Of a stretch of DNA of 64,000 nt, positions 46,850 to 57,180 are shown one piece after another. The DNA is from Melieria omissa. Lineage: Eukaryota; Arthropoda; Insecta; Diptera; Ulidiidae. The stretch's first letter is position 1; the number at the start of each line of letters is the position of its first letter. A program made the position numbers and the translations under genes. A model generated the notes under the pieces. The model saw nothing but the letters and a program-made list of their open reading frames with translations, searched no databases and was not told where the DNA came from. Location of the stretch: assembly GCA_963971225.1 (NCBI GenBank), contig OZ020269.1:100590405-100654404 (forward strand), read 5' to 3'.

Positions 46850-47690
46850 TATAATATCACGAGTTGTGTGTTATGTGTCCCACACCATGTAACATATATA
46901 CCACACTATACGACATGTGTCCCAAACATTGTGAAACTTGTCACAAAATTCTCTAACAAATAGGGAAATATTTGTTAAACAATTTTAAATTCAAAAAAAT
47001 TGCAAACAGAATTTTGTGACACATGAGTCAATATATTTTGTGTTTAAATTGAATTTTCTTTTTAAGCGAGGCGTAGGATCTTGCAAGAACATTTCATCGG
47101 CATGGCAGAGTTCGTATTAGTCACCCCAAGAAATTATAGGACATCCTCATCATGGTCATTCCATCGAAGCCACGTCTCCTTCATTGACGTTGGCCGTCAT
47201 CTTTCGCATCGAACGACATCGAATTCCTTTTTCGCCTGATTTGTACCATCCTGCACTTTGTGATATATGTCGCGCACTGTGTGACATATCTATGTCTCAA
47301 ACTGTGTGACACATGCCCCGAACGAAGTGAGATTCCACAAACTATATTACATTTGTCACAAACTGTGTGACATTTGTCCCAAAATGTGTGGTATTTGCCA
47401 AAAAATGTGTGGCGTTTGCCAAAAAATGTGTGGAATTTGTCCCAAACTGTGATATATGTGCCAAACTATGTGACACTTGTTCCAAAATATGTTATGTTTG
47501 TCCCAAACTATATGACACTTGTTCCAAACTATGTAAAATGTGTCCTAAACTATGTGACACTTGTTCCAAACTATGTAAAAGTTGTCCCAAACTATGTGAC
47601 ATTTGTCCCAAACTATGTCGCATTTGTCCCAAATTATACGGCATCTGTTTCAAACTGTGTTACTTTTGTCACAAAATTTGTGTGCCCTCA
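46850..47690. repeat. 20-22-bp tandem repeats
   Basis: TATGTGACACTTGTTCCAAAC-like units (consensus about 21 bp) run near-continuously at 47330-47690 and more loosely at 46850-46990 and 47250-47330. They belong to the same family as the subunits at 45761-46446. A decayed RTE fragment interrupts at about 47090-47255. Confidence 0.85.
47090..47255 (-). mobile_element. strongly decayed RTE-like LINE 3' fragment
   Basis: GTATTAGTCACCCCAAGA, CGAAGCCACGTCTCCTTCAT and CATCGAATTCCTTTTTCGCC track the order of the RTE 3' coding region at 1815-1965 with many substitutions. Same orientation as the other copies. Confidence 0.6.
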
Positions 47691-48420
47691 ATATGCGAAT
47701 ATAGGAAAATCACATTCGATTCAATCGACTTCAATTTAAATATTGGTTAAACAGTAATAACTCATACAAAGAACCAATAACAATAATCATTAATAAATCA
47801 TAAATAACAATCATTAATAATACAAAATTGTGAGTTTACGAACTAACTTGTTGTAACGCCGACTGCGAGTTTGTCTGTCTTTGTGTAACTTTGAAGAAAT
47901 TAAAAAATCCTTAGGCATTCAACAATTTTTTCACTGTCTGTGACCGCTTTCAGGTTTTCTTGTTTTCCCACTCGTTCTATGGTTCTCTCGTATCGGATAA
48001 AATTCTGTACTGATCATTAATTTAACTTTTCGTTAAGGTGCTCATTGTTCAGATGCTGGTCTCTTCTTGTTGGCTAATCAATTAAAATATTTACAAAAAT
48101 TAAACGTTTTACTTGAACTGTAGTTACGCCCCCCGTGTCTTAGCGACATGGACGATTTATCTTTGAGTTTGAGTTTGTTATTTTTTAAATCTTTCGTTCA
48201 ATTGCCTGTCGAGTATAATGAAGCAATTAAGATAAAAAATGGACATACAAATTAATGGAATCAGGAGCTAACTTTTCAATTACGGTGATTTGTGAAATTT
48301 ATGGGTAAACATTGGTGAAAGAAATTAAATTACATAGATTTAAAATGAAGTTATTGCTTCTTTATGGATCTGATTTATGTGCAGCTAGCGGTTTAGAAAG
48401 CACATGGGCGATGAATATCC
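47691..48420. other. AT-rich non-coding region
   Basis: No gene or repeat family recognised. Probably upstream sequence of the secreted-protein gene. Confidence 0.45.
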
Positions 48421-48624
48421 TCACTTCGCCTTAGCGATTATCCCAAAGAAGTCAAGTAGCTTCCAGTGCTTTAAGCAGGAAGTGCAATTCACATTTTGCC
48501 GCCGCAATTTAAAACACGCGACACATTTGCCGCGCTTGATAAGATAGTTTTGTTTAATTGGAAGCTTCAAGTTATTTATTTCAATTAAATCGATTTTGAT
48601 TAAGTCAACTGCTTCGAGTGCCAA
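48421..48624 (-). CDS. small ORF with a CxxC-x11-CxxC pattern (doubtful)
   Basis: 67 codons ending at 48421. The C-terminal half reads GKCVACFKLRRQNVNCTSC, a pair of CxxC motifs 11 residues apart, as in treble-clef or knuckle zinc-binding sites such as those closing some transposases. No start context, splice structure or second domain supports expression. It sits head to head with the secreted-protein gene, about 150 bp from its TATA box. It may be a transposase remnant or chance. Confidence 0.22.
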   Translation of the reverse strand: MALEAVDLIKIDLIEINNLKLPIKQNYLIKRGKCVACFKLRRQNVNCTSCLKHWKLLDFFGIIAKAK

Positions 48625-48671
48625 TCAATTTGTTCGCACGCCAAACTTGAGTCAACATTAAGGGCTGATAA
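48537..48671. promoter_or_regulatory. GATA-type sites upstream of the secreted-protein gene
   Basis: TGATAA (48537-48542) overlaps AGATAG (48542-48547), and another TGATAA lies at 48666-48671, all within 205 bp of the expected start of transcription. In flies, paired WGATAR sites are common in fat-body and gut genes. Function here is inferred. Confidence 0.35.
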
Positions 48672-48708
48672 TTCTTATGTAACCGACGGCGGCGCTGCCA
48701 TTTCGTGG

Positions 48709-48716
48709 TATAAATA
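48709..48716 (+). promoter_or_regulatory. TATA box
   Basis: TATAAATA, 65 bp before the start codon. The expected transcription start is about 30 bp downstream, near TTCACAC at 48739-48745. Confidence 0.8.
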
Positions 48717-48773
48717 CGCCAAGTGCCACAACTACGCTTCACACTATCGTCTACGATCTGGAGCTGTTTGAAA

Positions 48774-49694
48774 ATGTTGCTAAAGTTGCTAATTGTTGTG
48801 CTTTTTGCTTTGGCCGTCAGCGTTCAGACGCTGCCAGCCGATTCTGTTGAGTCGGTCGAGTCCTTGGACGGCAACGAGTCAGCGCTGCAGCCAATTGAGG
48901 GCCGTTCCAGGTCCGTTTTGAACGAAGCCACCATTGACGCCAAGTACAACGCCAACAATCTGCCAACGCTGTCCTACAACATACGGTCGATCTACCAGCG
49001 CGGCAATGCGGCCTCCTTTGCCAAGATGGTCAAGCTGCAGCTGTATCTGTACAGCAAGTACACCGATCGCGGTGACCACAATGACCTGTACGTCTTGAAT
49101 TTGGCCCACTACTTGCATCAGATACAGACCGACAGTCTCTACCGACGTCTGTCGGCCAGTGTCAGAAGCACTGTCCAGTCGTACATCAACATGCTGCCGC
49201 CGTCGCTGAACTATCTCTTCTTCAAGCAGTCCTTCTGCCTGCTGAATCGAGCCTACATGGAGTACATCTACACCACGACCGCCATCAACATTGACAGTCA
49301 GCGCCGCTATGTGTTCGTGTGGAATCAACCCAACCAGGTGGGCTCCAATGGGCGCTGGAACAGCGAAGTCACCGAGATCACGGGCAGGAATCTGCCGACG
49401 CTGAAGGTCGCCTTGAAGAACCAACAGACCAATATGTACCTCTACACCGAGCGCAATGTGAGCAATCTGAAGAACCTAATTGCTGCCTGGCGTCCGGGCA
49501 ATCAGCCCGCGCACAGCAACTGGTCGGTGCAGTTGTACCAGAATCAGCTGATCTTCAAGCAGAACGGGCGCATCATGTGCGCCAGCGATAAGCTCTACAA
49601 CCAGAGCAGACGCTACGTGTACGGCCAAAAGATCGATAACAACTACAACGAGATGACGCGCGCCTGCCAGTGGTACGTCAAAGAGTGCCCATAG
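48774..49694 (+). CDS. secreted protein of unknown function, 306 residues
   Basis: A single-exon gene. The ATG at 48774 (GAAAATG) is the first one downstream of the TATA-directed start and is followed by a clear signal peptide (MLLKLLIVVLFALAVSVQT, cleavage near residue 19-20). An acidic, Ser-rich stretch runs to about residue 45 and includes a possible dibasic-type site EGRSRS. Residues about 55-165 look alpha-helical (SFAKMVKLQLYLYSKYTD, LYVLNLAHYLHQ). Residues about 170-306 look beta-rich (RRYVFVWNQ, LKVALKNQQTNMYLYTERN, NWSVQLYQNQLIFKQ). The mature part has four cysteines (FCLLN, IMCAS, ACQWYVKEC) and four N-glycosylation sequons (NES, NVS, NWS, NQS). I do not recognise the family. The helical-then-beta plan recalls insect 30K (Lipoprotein_11) haemolymph proteins, an inference only. 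Codon use is GC-ending, consistent with high expression. Confidence 0.93.
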   Translation: MLLKLLIVVLFALAVSVQTLPADSVESVESLDGNESALQPIEGRSRSVLNEATIDAKYNANNLPTLSYNIRSIYQRGNAASFAKMVKLQLYLYSKYTDRGDHNDLYVLNLAHYLHQIQTDSLYRRLSASVRSTVQSYINMLPPSLNYLFFKQSFCLLNRAYMEYIYTTTAINIDSQRRYVFVWNQPNQVGSNGRWNSEVTEITGRNLPTLKVALKNQQTNMYLYTERNVSNLKNLIAAWRPGNQPAHSNWSVQLYQNQLIFKQNGRIMCASDKLYNQSRRYVYGQKIDNNYNEMTRACQWYVKECP

Positions 49695-49854
49695 GCAGCC
49701 ATGGGGTCCAGAGAGCTCAAAGCATTCTCTACAATTGGCCATAAATGGCAAATGAACACATCATACTACTTGTATACAAAATAATGATGCGTAAGTGTGT
49801 GTACAATATATATATGTATATCTTATATATAGATATATAGTACATATATAGTGC

Positions 49855-49860
49855 AATAAA
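49855..49860 (+). terminator. poly(A) signal AATAAA
   Basis: AATAAA lies 160 bp after the stop of the secreted-protein gene, following an AT-rich 3' UTR with TATATA runs. Confidence 0.75.
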
Positions 49861-49989
49861 ATCAAATATTCAAGTATATATAGAAATAGTGCGCATGAAA
49901 GAAAGTCAACTCTTTTATTTTACTGTCTAACTCGCTGACTCATCAATATTCCTTCCGATCGAGCTATGAACATGAAATTCATCCCTATA

Positions 49990-50153
49990 CAGTGGCGAAT
50001 ACAGTGGCGTTTTGGGGGTTGAAATCCCGCTCCGCAATGTTAGGGTCGATTTGGAAGTTACTTACAAATTAAAAATACATTGTTTGACATTTTCTGGATA
50101 TTAAGGGATCACTTCTTGAAACCCCCCAAAATATTTTTCTGAATCCGCCCCTG
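49990..50153. mobile_element. hAT-like MITE, copy 2
   Basis: It has the same layout as 3619-3770: CAGTGGCGAATAC start, GTTTTGGGGGTTG, CCCCCCAAAATATTTTTCTG, end GAATCCGCCCCTG. Flanks TCCCTATA (49982-49989) and TCTCTAAA (50154-50161) are each one base from TCTCTATA, the 5' start of the head-array-tail element, so the MITE inserted at that element's end. Confidence 0.78.
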
Positions 50154-50970
50154 TCTCTAAACATCTAATAGTTGGTCCTGACTGACTGATTAATCTTCGC
50201 CCAGCCAAAACCGCTATAGCAACAATTATGAAATTTGAACTGTAGATCTTGAAAAATGAACCTCCGCTAAGACTGGACTTTTGAAATTCGGAATCTAAAG
50301 AGCCCAAACATGTGTTAAGATGTTGTATGAAGAAACGTGATATAATAAGGCTATTGATTTCAAACTCCCAATTAAAAAAAATTTTTAACTTTTCTTTTAA
50401 TTTTTCGAAAATACAAATTTAACAGACTAGACCCAGGGTTAAGGTTCTTTTACGGAAAGACTACGAAAAAACCCTGAACCGAACTCTGAGCCTATTGACT
50501 TCAAAGTTAAAAGTGAAAACACTTGACATCAAAAATAATTTTACAAGTGTTTCTCATTTTTTTTTAATTCAAAACATAAAAGGATGAACCAAGGATTAAA
50601 AGTTGATATGAAGAAATACGATTTTTTACACCTTTTGACTTCAAACTTGGTGAAAGTATTCTTAGTGAAAAATAATTCGATACGTGTTTTTTAGTTTTTT
50701 GAAAATAAAAATCCAACAGGGTTAACGATGGGTTAAGGGTTTGTATGGGGAAACCTAATTTGATGAGCTTATTGACTTCAAATATTGTGAAAGCACTTCA
50801 AATGAGAATAAGTATTGTTTTTAATAAGAATCTGGAGGGGTCAACAAAAGGTTAAGAATAACTTGAGTTATCAATGGAGTCACATTGCCTCAAACTTGCG
50901 TGCAAAGACGTGGGCCCTGCTATTTAGTTTGAACATATAACTTCATTTTAGTAAATTAACCATTTTTCAA
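50154..50970 (+). mobile_element. head-array-tail element, possible Helitron-like, copy 2
   Basis: Head TCCTGACTGACTGATTAATC and GCCCAGCCAAAACC, about five internal units (GATGGGTTAAGGG, GACTTCAAACTTGGTG, AATTCGATACGTGTTTTTTA), and tail CAAACTTGCGTGCAAAGACG then GGGCCCTGCTA. The structure is as in 24088-25666 but with about half as many internal units. Confidence 0.5.
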
Positions 50971-51215
50971 AATTTGGAGTCTGGACAAGATGTTTTATGA
51001 AGGAACGCGATTTGAAAGTCTATTAATTTCAAATTCGGTTAAAATATTTCAAATCCAAAATAGTTCAAAAAAATTCCAAAATCAAAAATCAAATTCTGAA
51101 AGGTTTCAATAATGGTTTAAAGTTTTTACTCCAAATAAATTTTTATATTCAAAATGAAATAAAATTCTACAAGGTTTCAATAATGGTTTAAGATTTGTAT
51201 CCCAAATCAATTTTT
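50971..51215. repeat. short local duplication
   Basis: GGTTTCAATAATGGTTTAAG with its flank is repeated at about 51100 and 51170. Diverged continuation of the neighbouring unit type. Confidence 0.6.
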
Positions 51216-51309
51216 ATATTTTTTGCTTGCTTTTCTTTTAAATTTTCCCATCATAGAACCTCACTCGTTGCGTTCTGTGTTTCTGTTCTTTGGATTAATT
51301 TCTTTCATT

Positions 51310-52260
51310 GCAGCAAAAGTGAAAAGTGAAACTGATAGTGTCTACGAAATCCTAATACCGGAAAAACAACAACGAAAAGCTGCCGTTCGCTTCTGCCGCA
51401 TTCGCATTCGAAATTGTTGCCTGTCGACGTCTACCGCCGACAACATCGACCGGTCGTCAGTCACAGTGCTGAAGATTTTCGCAATTTCGCGCAAAATTTT
51501 GTGAAAGGGAAATGGCCGTGCAAGCGAACTCCATCAGCGAAGTTTACAAAAGCGCGGGGCGCGAAAATGGCGGAATAGGAAAATTTGTCTGAAATTTGTG
51601 TCGTCAATAGATATTGTCAGCGTGCGAGCGAAAGAGCGACGACACGGCCGACGCGATCGAAAATGCAAGTTGCCGCGACGACTGAACGGCTGGCGGCTGT
51701 TCAACACGAATTTCGCGCATGTTGCATGCACGTCGCCAACAGGTGGCGGTCGGTCGCGCATAGTCGGAGCTGCGGTTGCGGTTGGCTGCTGCTGCCAGCA
51801 GAAATCAGTTCTGTGGCCTCAAAGCGGCGCTGGTCGATAATGTTGCTGTCTGGTTTCGTTGTGTGTTTGCTTGTCTAGCTGCTTATTTTTCTTGTCTGTG
51901 TGTGTATAACTGCGCCCGTGGCACTGTATGTGTGTGTGTGTGTTTGAGTTTGTGTCTGCGTATGCAATTTCCCGAATTGGCAATAAAAATGCAAATAACA
52001 ACAACAAATTGCGCACAGAAATGAAAAGTCGTTTTCGCTTGTTTACACACTTTTGCGTTACCAGTGGTTGTTTTTACTGTTGTTATTATTATTGTTGTTG
52101 CCGGCGCTGTGAAAAAATTTGCACAAATTTGAAAATGGAAAGTTGCACTCGTAGTTGTACTGGCCGGCCAGTGCAACTTGTTGCCACAGCCACAAGCAAC
52201 AGCACCCACCAGGTCGGGCGCTGCCGTGTTGTGGCGTTGGCAATGCAATAAAAACATTTT
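51310..52260. promoter_or_regulatory. G+C-rich single-copy island, possible promoter or first exon
   Basis: CpG-containing, non-repetitive sequence (GGGGCGCGAAAATGGCGG near 51557). An initiator-like TCAGTC is at 51457-51462, and there is (GT)n near 51928-51943. Frames of 80-130 codons on both strands overlap and show no domain. It resembles the 5' untranslated exon of a fly developmental gene, but no coding exon or convincing donor was fixed. Confidence 0.3.
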
Positions 52261-52659
52261 CATTATCTGCAATGTTTGTGGCTTTTAAGGAAATCTTCAT
52301 TTCGACAAGTTGGCTACTTGCTGCCAATGTTGTTAGTCCGGTCTGGTTGTGTTTGTATGGTTGGTATAAGGCTACAGACATTACATGACATGGCGGCTCG
52401 TGACTCTCTCCATATGTCGAGTGTAAATTGACCAAAATTTATCAAAGTGCCTAAGCGCGTTTAGTCCGAAATTCTCAAGAAACTGGATGTTGTCAATAAC
52501 TCTTGAAGTCATAAATATTTACTCTTTATGTATCAAACTGATGGTCGATAACAAATTCTCAGTCTCATGGCCCTAGAAGTATTTCATTGAACCATACTCG
52601 CTGCAACAGTCTTGACTTCATTTCATATTAATTTTTGACTGCTTCGACACCGCTTTGTT
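52261..52659. other. non-coding single-copy region
   Basis: Nothing recognised. Confidence 0.4.
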
Positions 52660-54200
52660 TTTTACTTCGACCGTCATTCGTCATTGAACGATAACCAAGT
52701 TTGTTGCTCTTTTCATATTCCTAATAGGTGAAATGTTAGGGTTAAGTTAAGCTACGGCCCTCTCTACTAGACAACACTGGCCTTTCTTGAGATATTACAA
52801 TGTTGAATACCATATCCAATTTGGTTATTCTCTTTAGGTTGGGTACCCTATCCCAGTTGGTACCCTATTTAAATTGGGTACCCTATTTAAGTTGGGTACC
52901 CTATCCCAATTGGGTACTCTATTTAAGTTGGGTACCCTATCCAAGTTGAGTACCATATCCAAGTTGAGTACCCTATCCAAGTTAGGTACCCTATCCTAGT
53001 TGGGTACCCCATCCAAATTGGGTACTCTATTTAAGTTGGGTACCCTATCCAAATTGGGTACTCTATTTAAGTTCGGTACCCTATCCAAGTTGAGTACCCT
53101 ATCTAAGTTGGGTGCCCTATCTAAATTGGGGACCCTATCCAAGTTGAGAACCCTATCTAAGTTGGGTACCCTATCTAAATTGGGGACCCTATCTAAGTTG
53201 CGTACCCTATCCAAGTTGAGTACCCTGTCCAAGTTGGGTACCCTATCCCAGTTGGGTACCCTACCCAAGTTGAGAACCCTATCTAAGTTGGGTACCCTAT
53301 CTAAATTGGGGACCCTATCCAAGTTGGGTACCCTATCCAAGTTGAGTACCCTATACAAGTTGGGTACCCTATCCCAGTTGGGTACCCTACCCAAGTTGAG
53401 AACCCTATCTAAGTTGGGTGCCCTATCTAAATTGGGGACCCTATCCAAGTTGCGTACCCTATCCAAGTCCAATGCTCCTTCAAAATTGGATTCCTTTTCT
53501 TAATTGAAAATTCCCTATTCACTAATTACCCTTTCCATTTCGACTCGTCATTGAATTATAACCAAGTTTGTTGCCATTGTCATATTCCTATTGTGTGATT
53601 ATCGCTGAAATGGTAGGGTTCAGCTGAGATACGACCGTCTCTACTAGACCTTTTTAAGATGTCACAATGTTGAATACTCTATTTAAGTTGGGTACCCTAT
53701 CCAAGTCCAGTTCCTAACTGGAAATTTCCTATCCGCTAATTCCACTATCTACTTCGACTCGTCATTGAATAACACCCAAGTTTGTTGCTTTTTTCATATT
53801 CCTAATGTGTTACTATCGCTGAAATGTAAGGGTTCAGTTGAATTACCGCCGTCTTTACTGACAACATTGTTGAGATATCACAATGTTGAATACCCAATTT
53901 AAGTTGGGTACCCTATCTAAGGTGGGCACTCTTTCGAAGTTGAGTACCCTATCCAATTTGGGTACCCTATCCCAGTTGGGTACCCTATCCAAGTTGGGTA
54001 CCCTATCCAAGGTGGGCACCCTGTCGAAGTTGGGTACCCTATCCAAGTTGCGTACCCTATCTAAGTCTAATGCACCATCAAAATTGAATGCCTTTTCCTA
54101 ATTGAAAATTCTCTATCCACTAATTACTCTATTCAAGTTGGTTACTCAATCTAAGTTGGGTACCCTATCCAAGTTGGCTAGTTTATCAAAGTTTAATTCT
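52660..54200. repeat. 18-bp satellite GGTACCCTATCCAAGTTG with larger repeat units
   Basis: About 36 nearly contiguous 18-mers run at 52838-53490, with shorter runs at 53670-53710 and 53880-54200. Each run is preceded by a related linker of about 150 bp (starts near 52660, 53530, 53750) containing CGTCATTGAA, AACCAAGTTTGTTGC and TCATATTCCTA, so the region is itself a higher-order repeat. Because 18 is divisible by 3, both strands stay open (53000-53503 +, 52996-53472 -); these frames are not genes. Confidence 0.95.
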
Positions 54201-55204
54201 CTTTCCAAATTGGATTCCTTTTTCAAGTTGGAAATTCTTCTACCCAAGTAGGAATCTTCATTCCAAGTCAAATAGTTGTCTTTATTCAAGTTAGAGTCCA
54301 CTTTTCAAATTGAATTACCTACCTTAATTGAGTACCCTCAAGTTAAGTACTCTTAGTTTGATTCTCTACTCAATTTAGTACGGTAAAACTATGAGCGCTA
54401 AACACTTTTTTATTATTCTTTCACGATGTTTCAGCATACCACTCATTCTGGAGTGAACTCGATTTTTAATTATTCCAAGCGTCTGCGGGTTTCTGTTGGC
54501 ATTTTTTCTAGATAATTCGTATTCTATCTAATCGACAATATTCTATCAATATCGACTAATGAGGACAGAGTGTCAGAGCACAAAGTCTGCTTGTACTTTA
54601 GAAAATACTTATTTTTTGTTTACCGATAGTTAATGTACTCCGCCCATCTGAACTGCACTGCGTGCACGCGTGCATTTGTTTGTAAAGAGTCGACGCCCCC
54701 AAAAGTCTGAAATTTTCCAAACATAACTAATGATAATTTAACAACCGACATTTTCACAGCTTAATTAGTTCATTAAAAAGCAAACAAACAAACCAAAAAA
54801 TTGTGAAAAATTACATAAAAGTGCACTCTAGCCAAGCGAAATCACATCAAAAACATTTTCATTGTGTTTGCTTGATGTGCACAGTGCGCACTGAATTTGC
54901 CACCACTGTACGGACAGTGAAAGTTTAAGAGCCAATTTTCAAATGTTATTATTTTTACACGCACAAAAAACCACAAACCAAACATACAACTGTAGAGTAC
55001 GCAACACGTTGTTACTATGTTACAATAATGTGGTTTTAATTTCTTTAATCAGTAGATGCTTCTTGACTGCAGTTACTCCAAAGCGAAGTCCAATTAGTGG
55101 TCCGCTTGAAGGTTTTTTTAAAAAAATGTTTGTATTCTTCTTCAATTCTTTCAAAATTTTCTCTAAAGATTTATTTTACCTAGAAATATTTTTTTCATAT
55201 GTAT
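54201..55204. other. satellite edge and non-coding sequence
   Basis: Degenerate 18-mer traces run to about 54380, then single-copy AT-rich sequence. No gene recognised. Confidence 0.5.
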
Positions 55205-56245
55205 TTTATTATTCAAATTGAGTTCCCTATCCAAGCTGAATGCTCCATCTAAGTTGGGTGCCCTATTCAAATTGAATGCTTCATCCAAGTTGGGTACAAA
55301 TTCAGGTTGAATACTCCATCCAAGTTGGGTATTCTATCCAAGTTGAGTGCTCCATGCAAGTGGGGTACCCTATTTAAGTTGAATGCTCCGTCTAAGTTGA
55401 GTATCCTACCCATGTTGAGTGCTCCATCCAATCTGGGTATCCTATCCAAGTTGATTGCTCCGTCTAAGTTGGGTACCATATTCAAGTTGAATGCTCCATC
55501 CAAGTTGCGTACCATATTCAAGATGAATGCTCTATCCAAGTTGGGTACCAAATTCAAGTTGAATGCTCCGTCTAAGATGGGTATCCTACTCAAGTTGAAT
55601 GCTCCATCCAAATACGGTACCCTATCCATGTTTAATACTCCATCTAAGTTGGGTACAAATTCAGGTTGAATACTCCATCCAAGTTGAGTATCCTACCCAT
55701 GTTGAGTGCTGCATCCAATCTTGGTATCCTATCCAAGTTGATTGCTCCGTCTAAGTTGGGTACCCTATTCAAGTTGAATGCTCCATCCAAGTACGGTACC
55801 CTATCCAAGTTTAATGCTCCATCCAAGTTGGGTACAAATTCAGTTTGAATACTCCATCCAAGTTTTGTATCTCATCCGAGTTGAATGCTCCATGCAAGTG
55901 GGGTACCCTATTCAAGTTGAATACACCATCCAAGTCGGGTACCCTATTCAAGTTGAATACATCATCCAAGTTGGGTATCCTACCCAAGTTGAGTGCTCCA
56001 TCCAAGTTTTGTATCCTATCCGAGTTGAATGCTCCATCCAAGTGCGGTACCCTATTCAAGTTGAAGACCTCATCTAAGTGGGTACCCTATCTAAATAGAG
56101 TACCCTATCCAAGTTGGAAGCTCTATCCAAGATACTCTACCCAAATTGAATGCTCCACCGATATTGGGTACCTTATCCAAGTTGAATTCTCTATCCGAAT
56201 AGGCGTCCCTTTCAAAGTTTGATACCCTTTTCATGTTGAGTATTC
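55205..56245. repeat. second 18-bp satellite block, higher-order organised
   Basis: Here 18-mers of the type AATGCTCCATCCAAGTTG alternate with GGTACCCTATTCAAGTTG. A longer period is visible: GGGTACAAATTCAGGTTGAA recurs near 55286, 55650 and 55829, so blocks of about 364 and 180 bp were duplicated. Long frames on both strands are side effects of the 18-bp period. Confidence 0.93.
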
Positions 56246-56389
56246 CATCTTAATTGGGCTCCCCTTGTAAGTTGCATTTTCTTCTTCTATTTGAGTAGGA
56301 TTTCCTTTTTTGTAATAAGTTGAATATTACTCTCTCCGACTAAAAGTCGCTTAAAAAGGACTCTAATGGTTTCTCCTAGTTGATTATTA

Positions 56390-57180
56390 TTTTTCTAGCG
56401 AAATATGGCTCACCTTTTTGTAAAAGTTCCTAACACTTCAGATAGTCAAAAGCACTTGAAACTCCCCACGGAAATAACAAACATTTTAAAGGAATATTTT
56501 GAAAAAATCAACTTCAAAATCGTTTAACTGTCTGTAGTTTCTAAATTACACGCAATCAAAATCAAATGTGGCTCATCATTTAGTAGAAATCTCCAGCTTT
56601 TCAAAAAGTCAAACGATATCCTACGAGGAAAACAATGTTCTAGAATAAAAATATTGCTGAGGGGGGACTTAAAAAATTGCAAATTTTTCAAAATTGTTCC
56701 ATTGCCTGTATCTCCTAAAAAAAAAAACATTTCATCTGTGCAAAAAGTGGGAAGTCGCCAATAATCTACTGAAATACAACTGTCTGTAACTCATAAACCA
56801 GACGGGTTGACTATGGTTTATGGTGAGTGGAAATTTCTAGCTTTCACGGGGATAAAAACAGTAGTGAAGGTCGGCTTTGAAACTTGAGCATTTTCAAATT
56901 TTTTCAACTAAGTACTTGTATCTTCAAAACTAGAAGGGTTAGTGAAATAGTTTAGTGTAATTTTTCAGTTTTTCAGAAAGTCAAAAGCCTCCATATCCTA
57001 CAGGGAAACTTTTTGAAAACTGCTGTAACTACTAAATTAAAATCGATCGGTATCGATACGAAAAGTTGTAGAAATTTCCATTTTGCCAGAATCAAATGCT
57101 TGTAACTCCTAAACTTAAAGGGTCATCGAAGTGAGATATGGCTCAACGTGTTGTAGAATTCTGCTATAATATTCATTTAT
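56390..57180. repeat. diverged tandem array, units of about 160-190 bp
   Basis: AAATATGGCTCACCTTTTTG, CAAATGTGGCTCATCATTTA and GAGATATGGCTCAACGTG, each followed by GTAGAAATT-like and GTCAAA...CCTA stretches, mark about five units. Confidence 0.65.

Noticed and set aside
48879..49424. 181-codon minus frame under the secreted-protein gene
   Set aside because: Antisense shadow of a well-supported gene with strong codon bias.
52838..53490. CRISPR-like regular repeats
   Set aside because: Units are directly adjacent without spacers and the DNA is eukaryotic, so it is a plain satellite.
52996..53503. 158- and 167-codon frames (LDRVPN / SKLGTL repeats) on opposite strands
   Set aside because: Both follow from an 18-bp satellite whose length is a multiple of three. 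No start context, and mirror frames exist on both strands; likewise 53855-54101 and 55267-56222.
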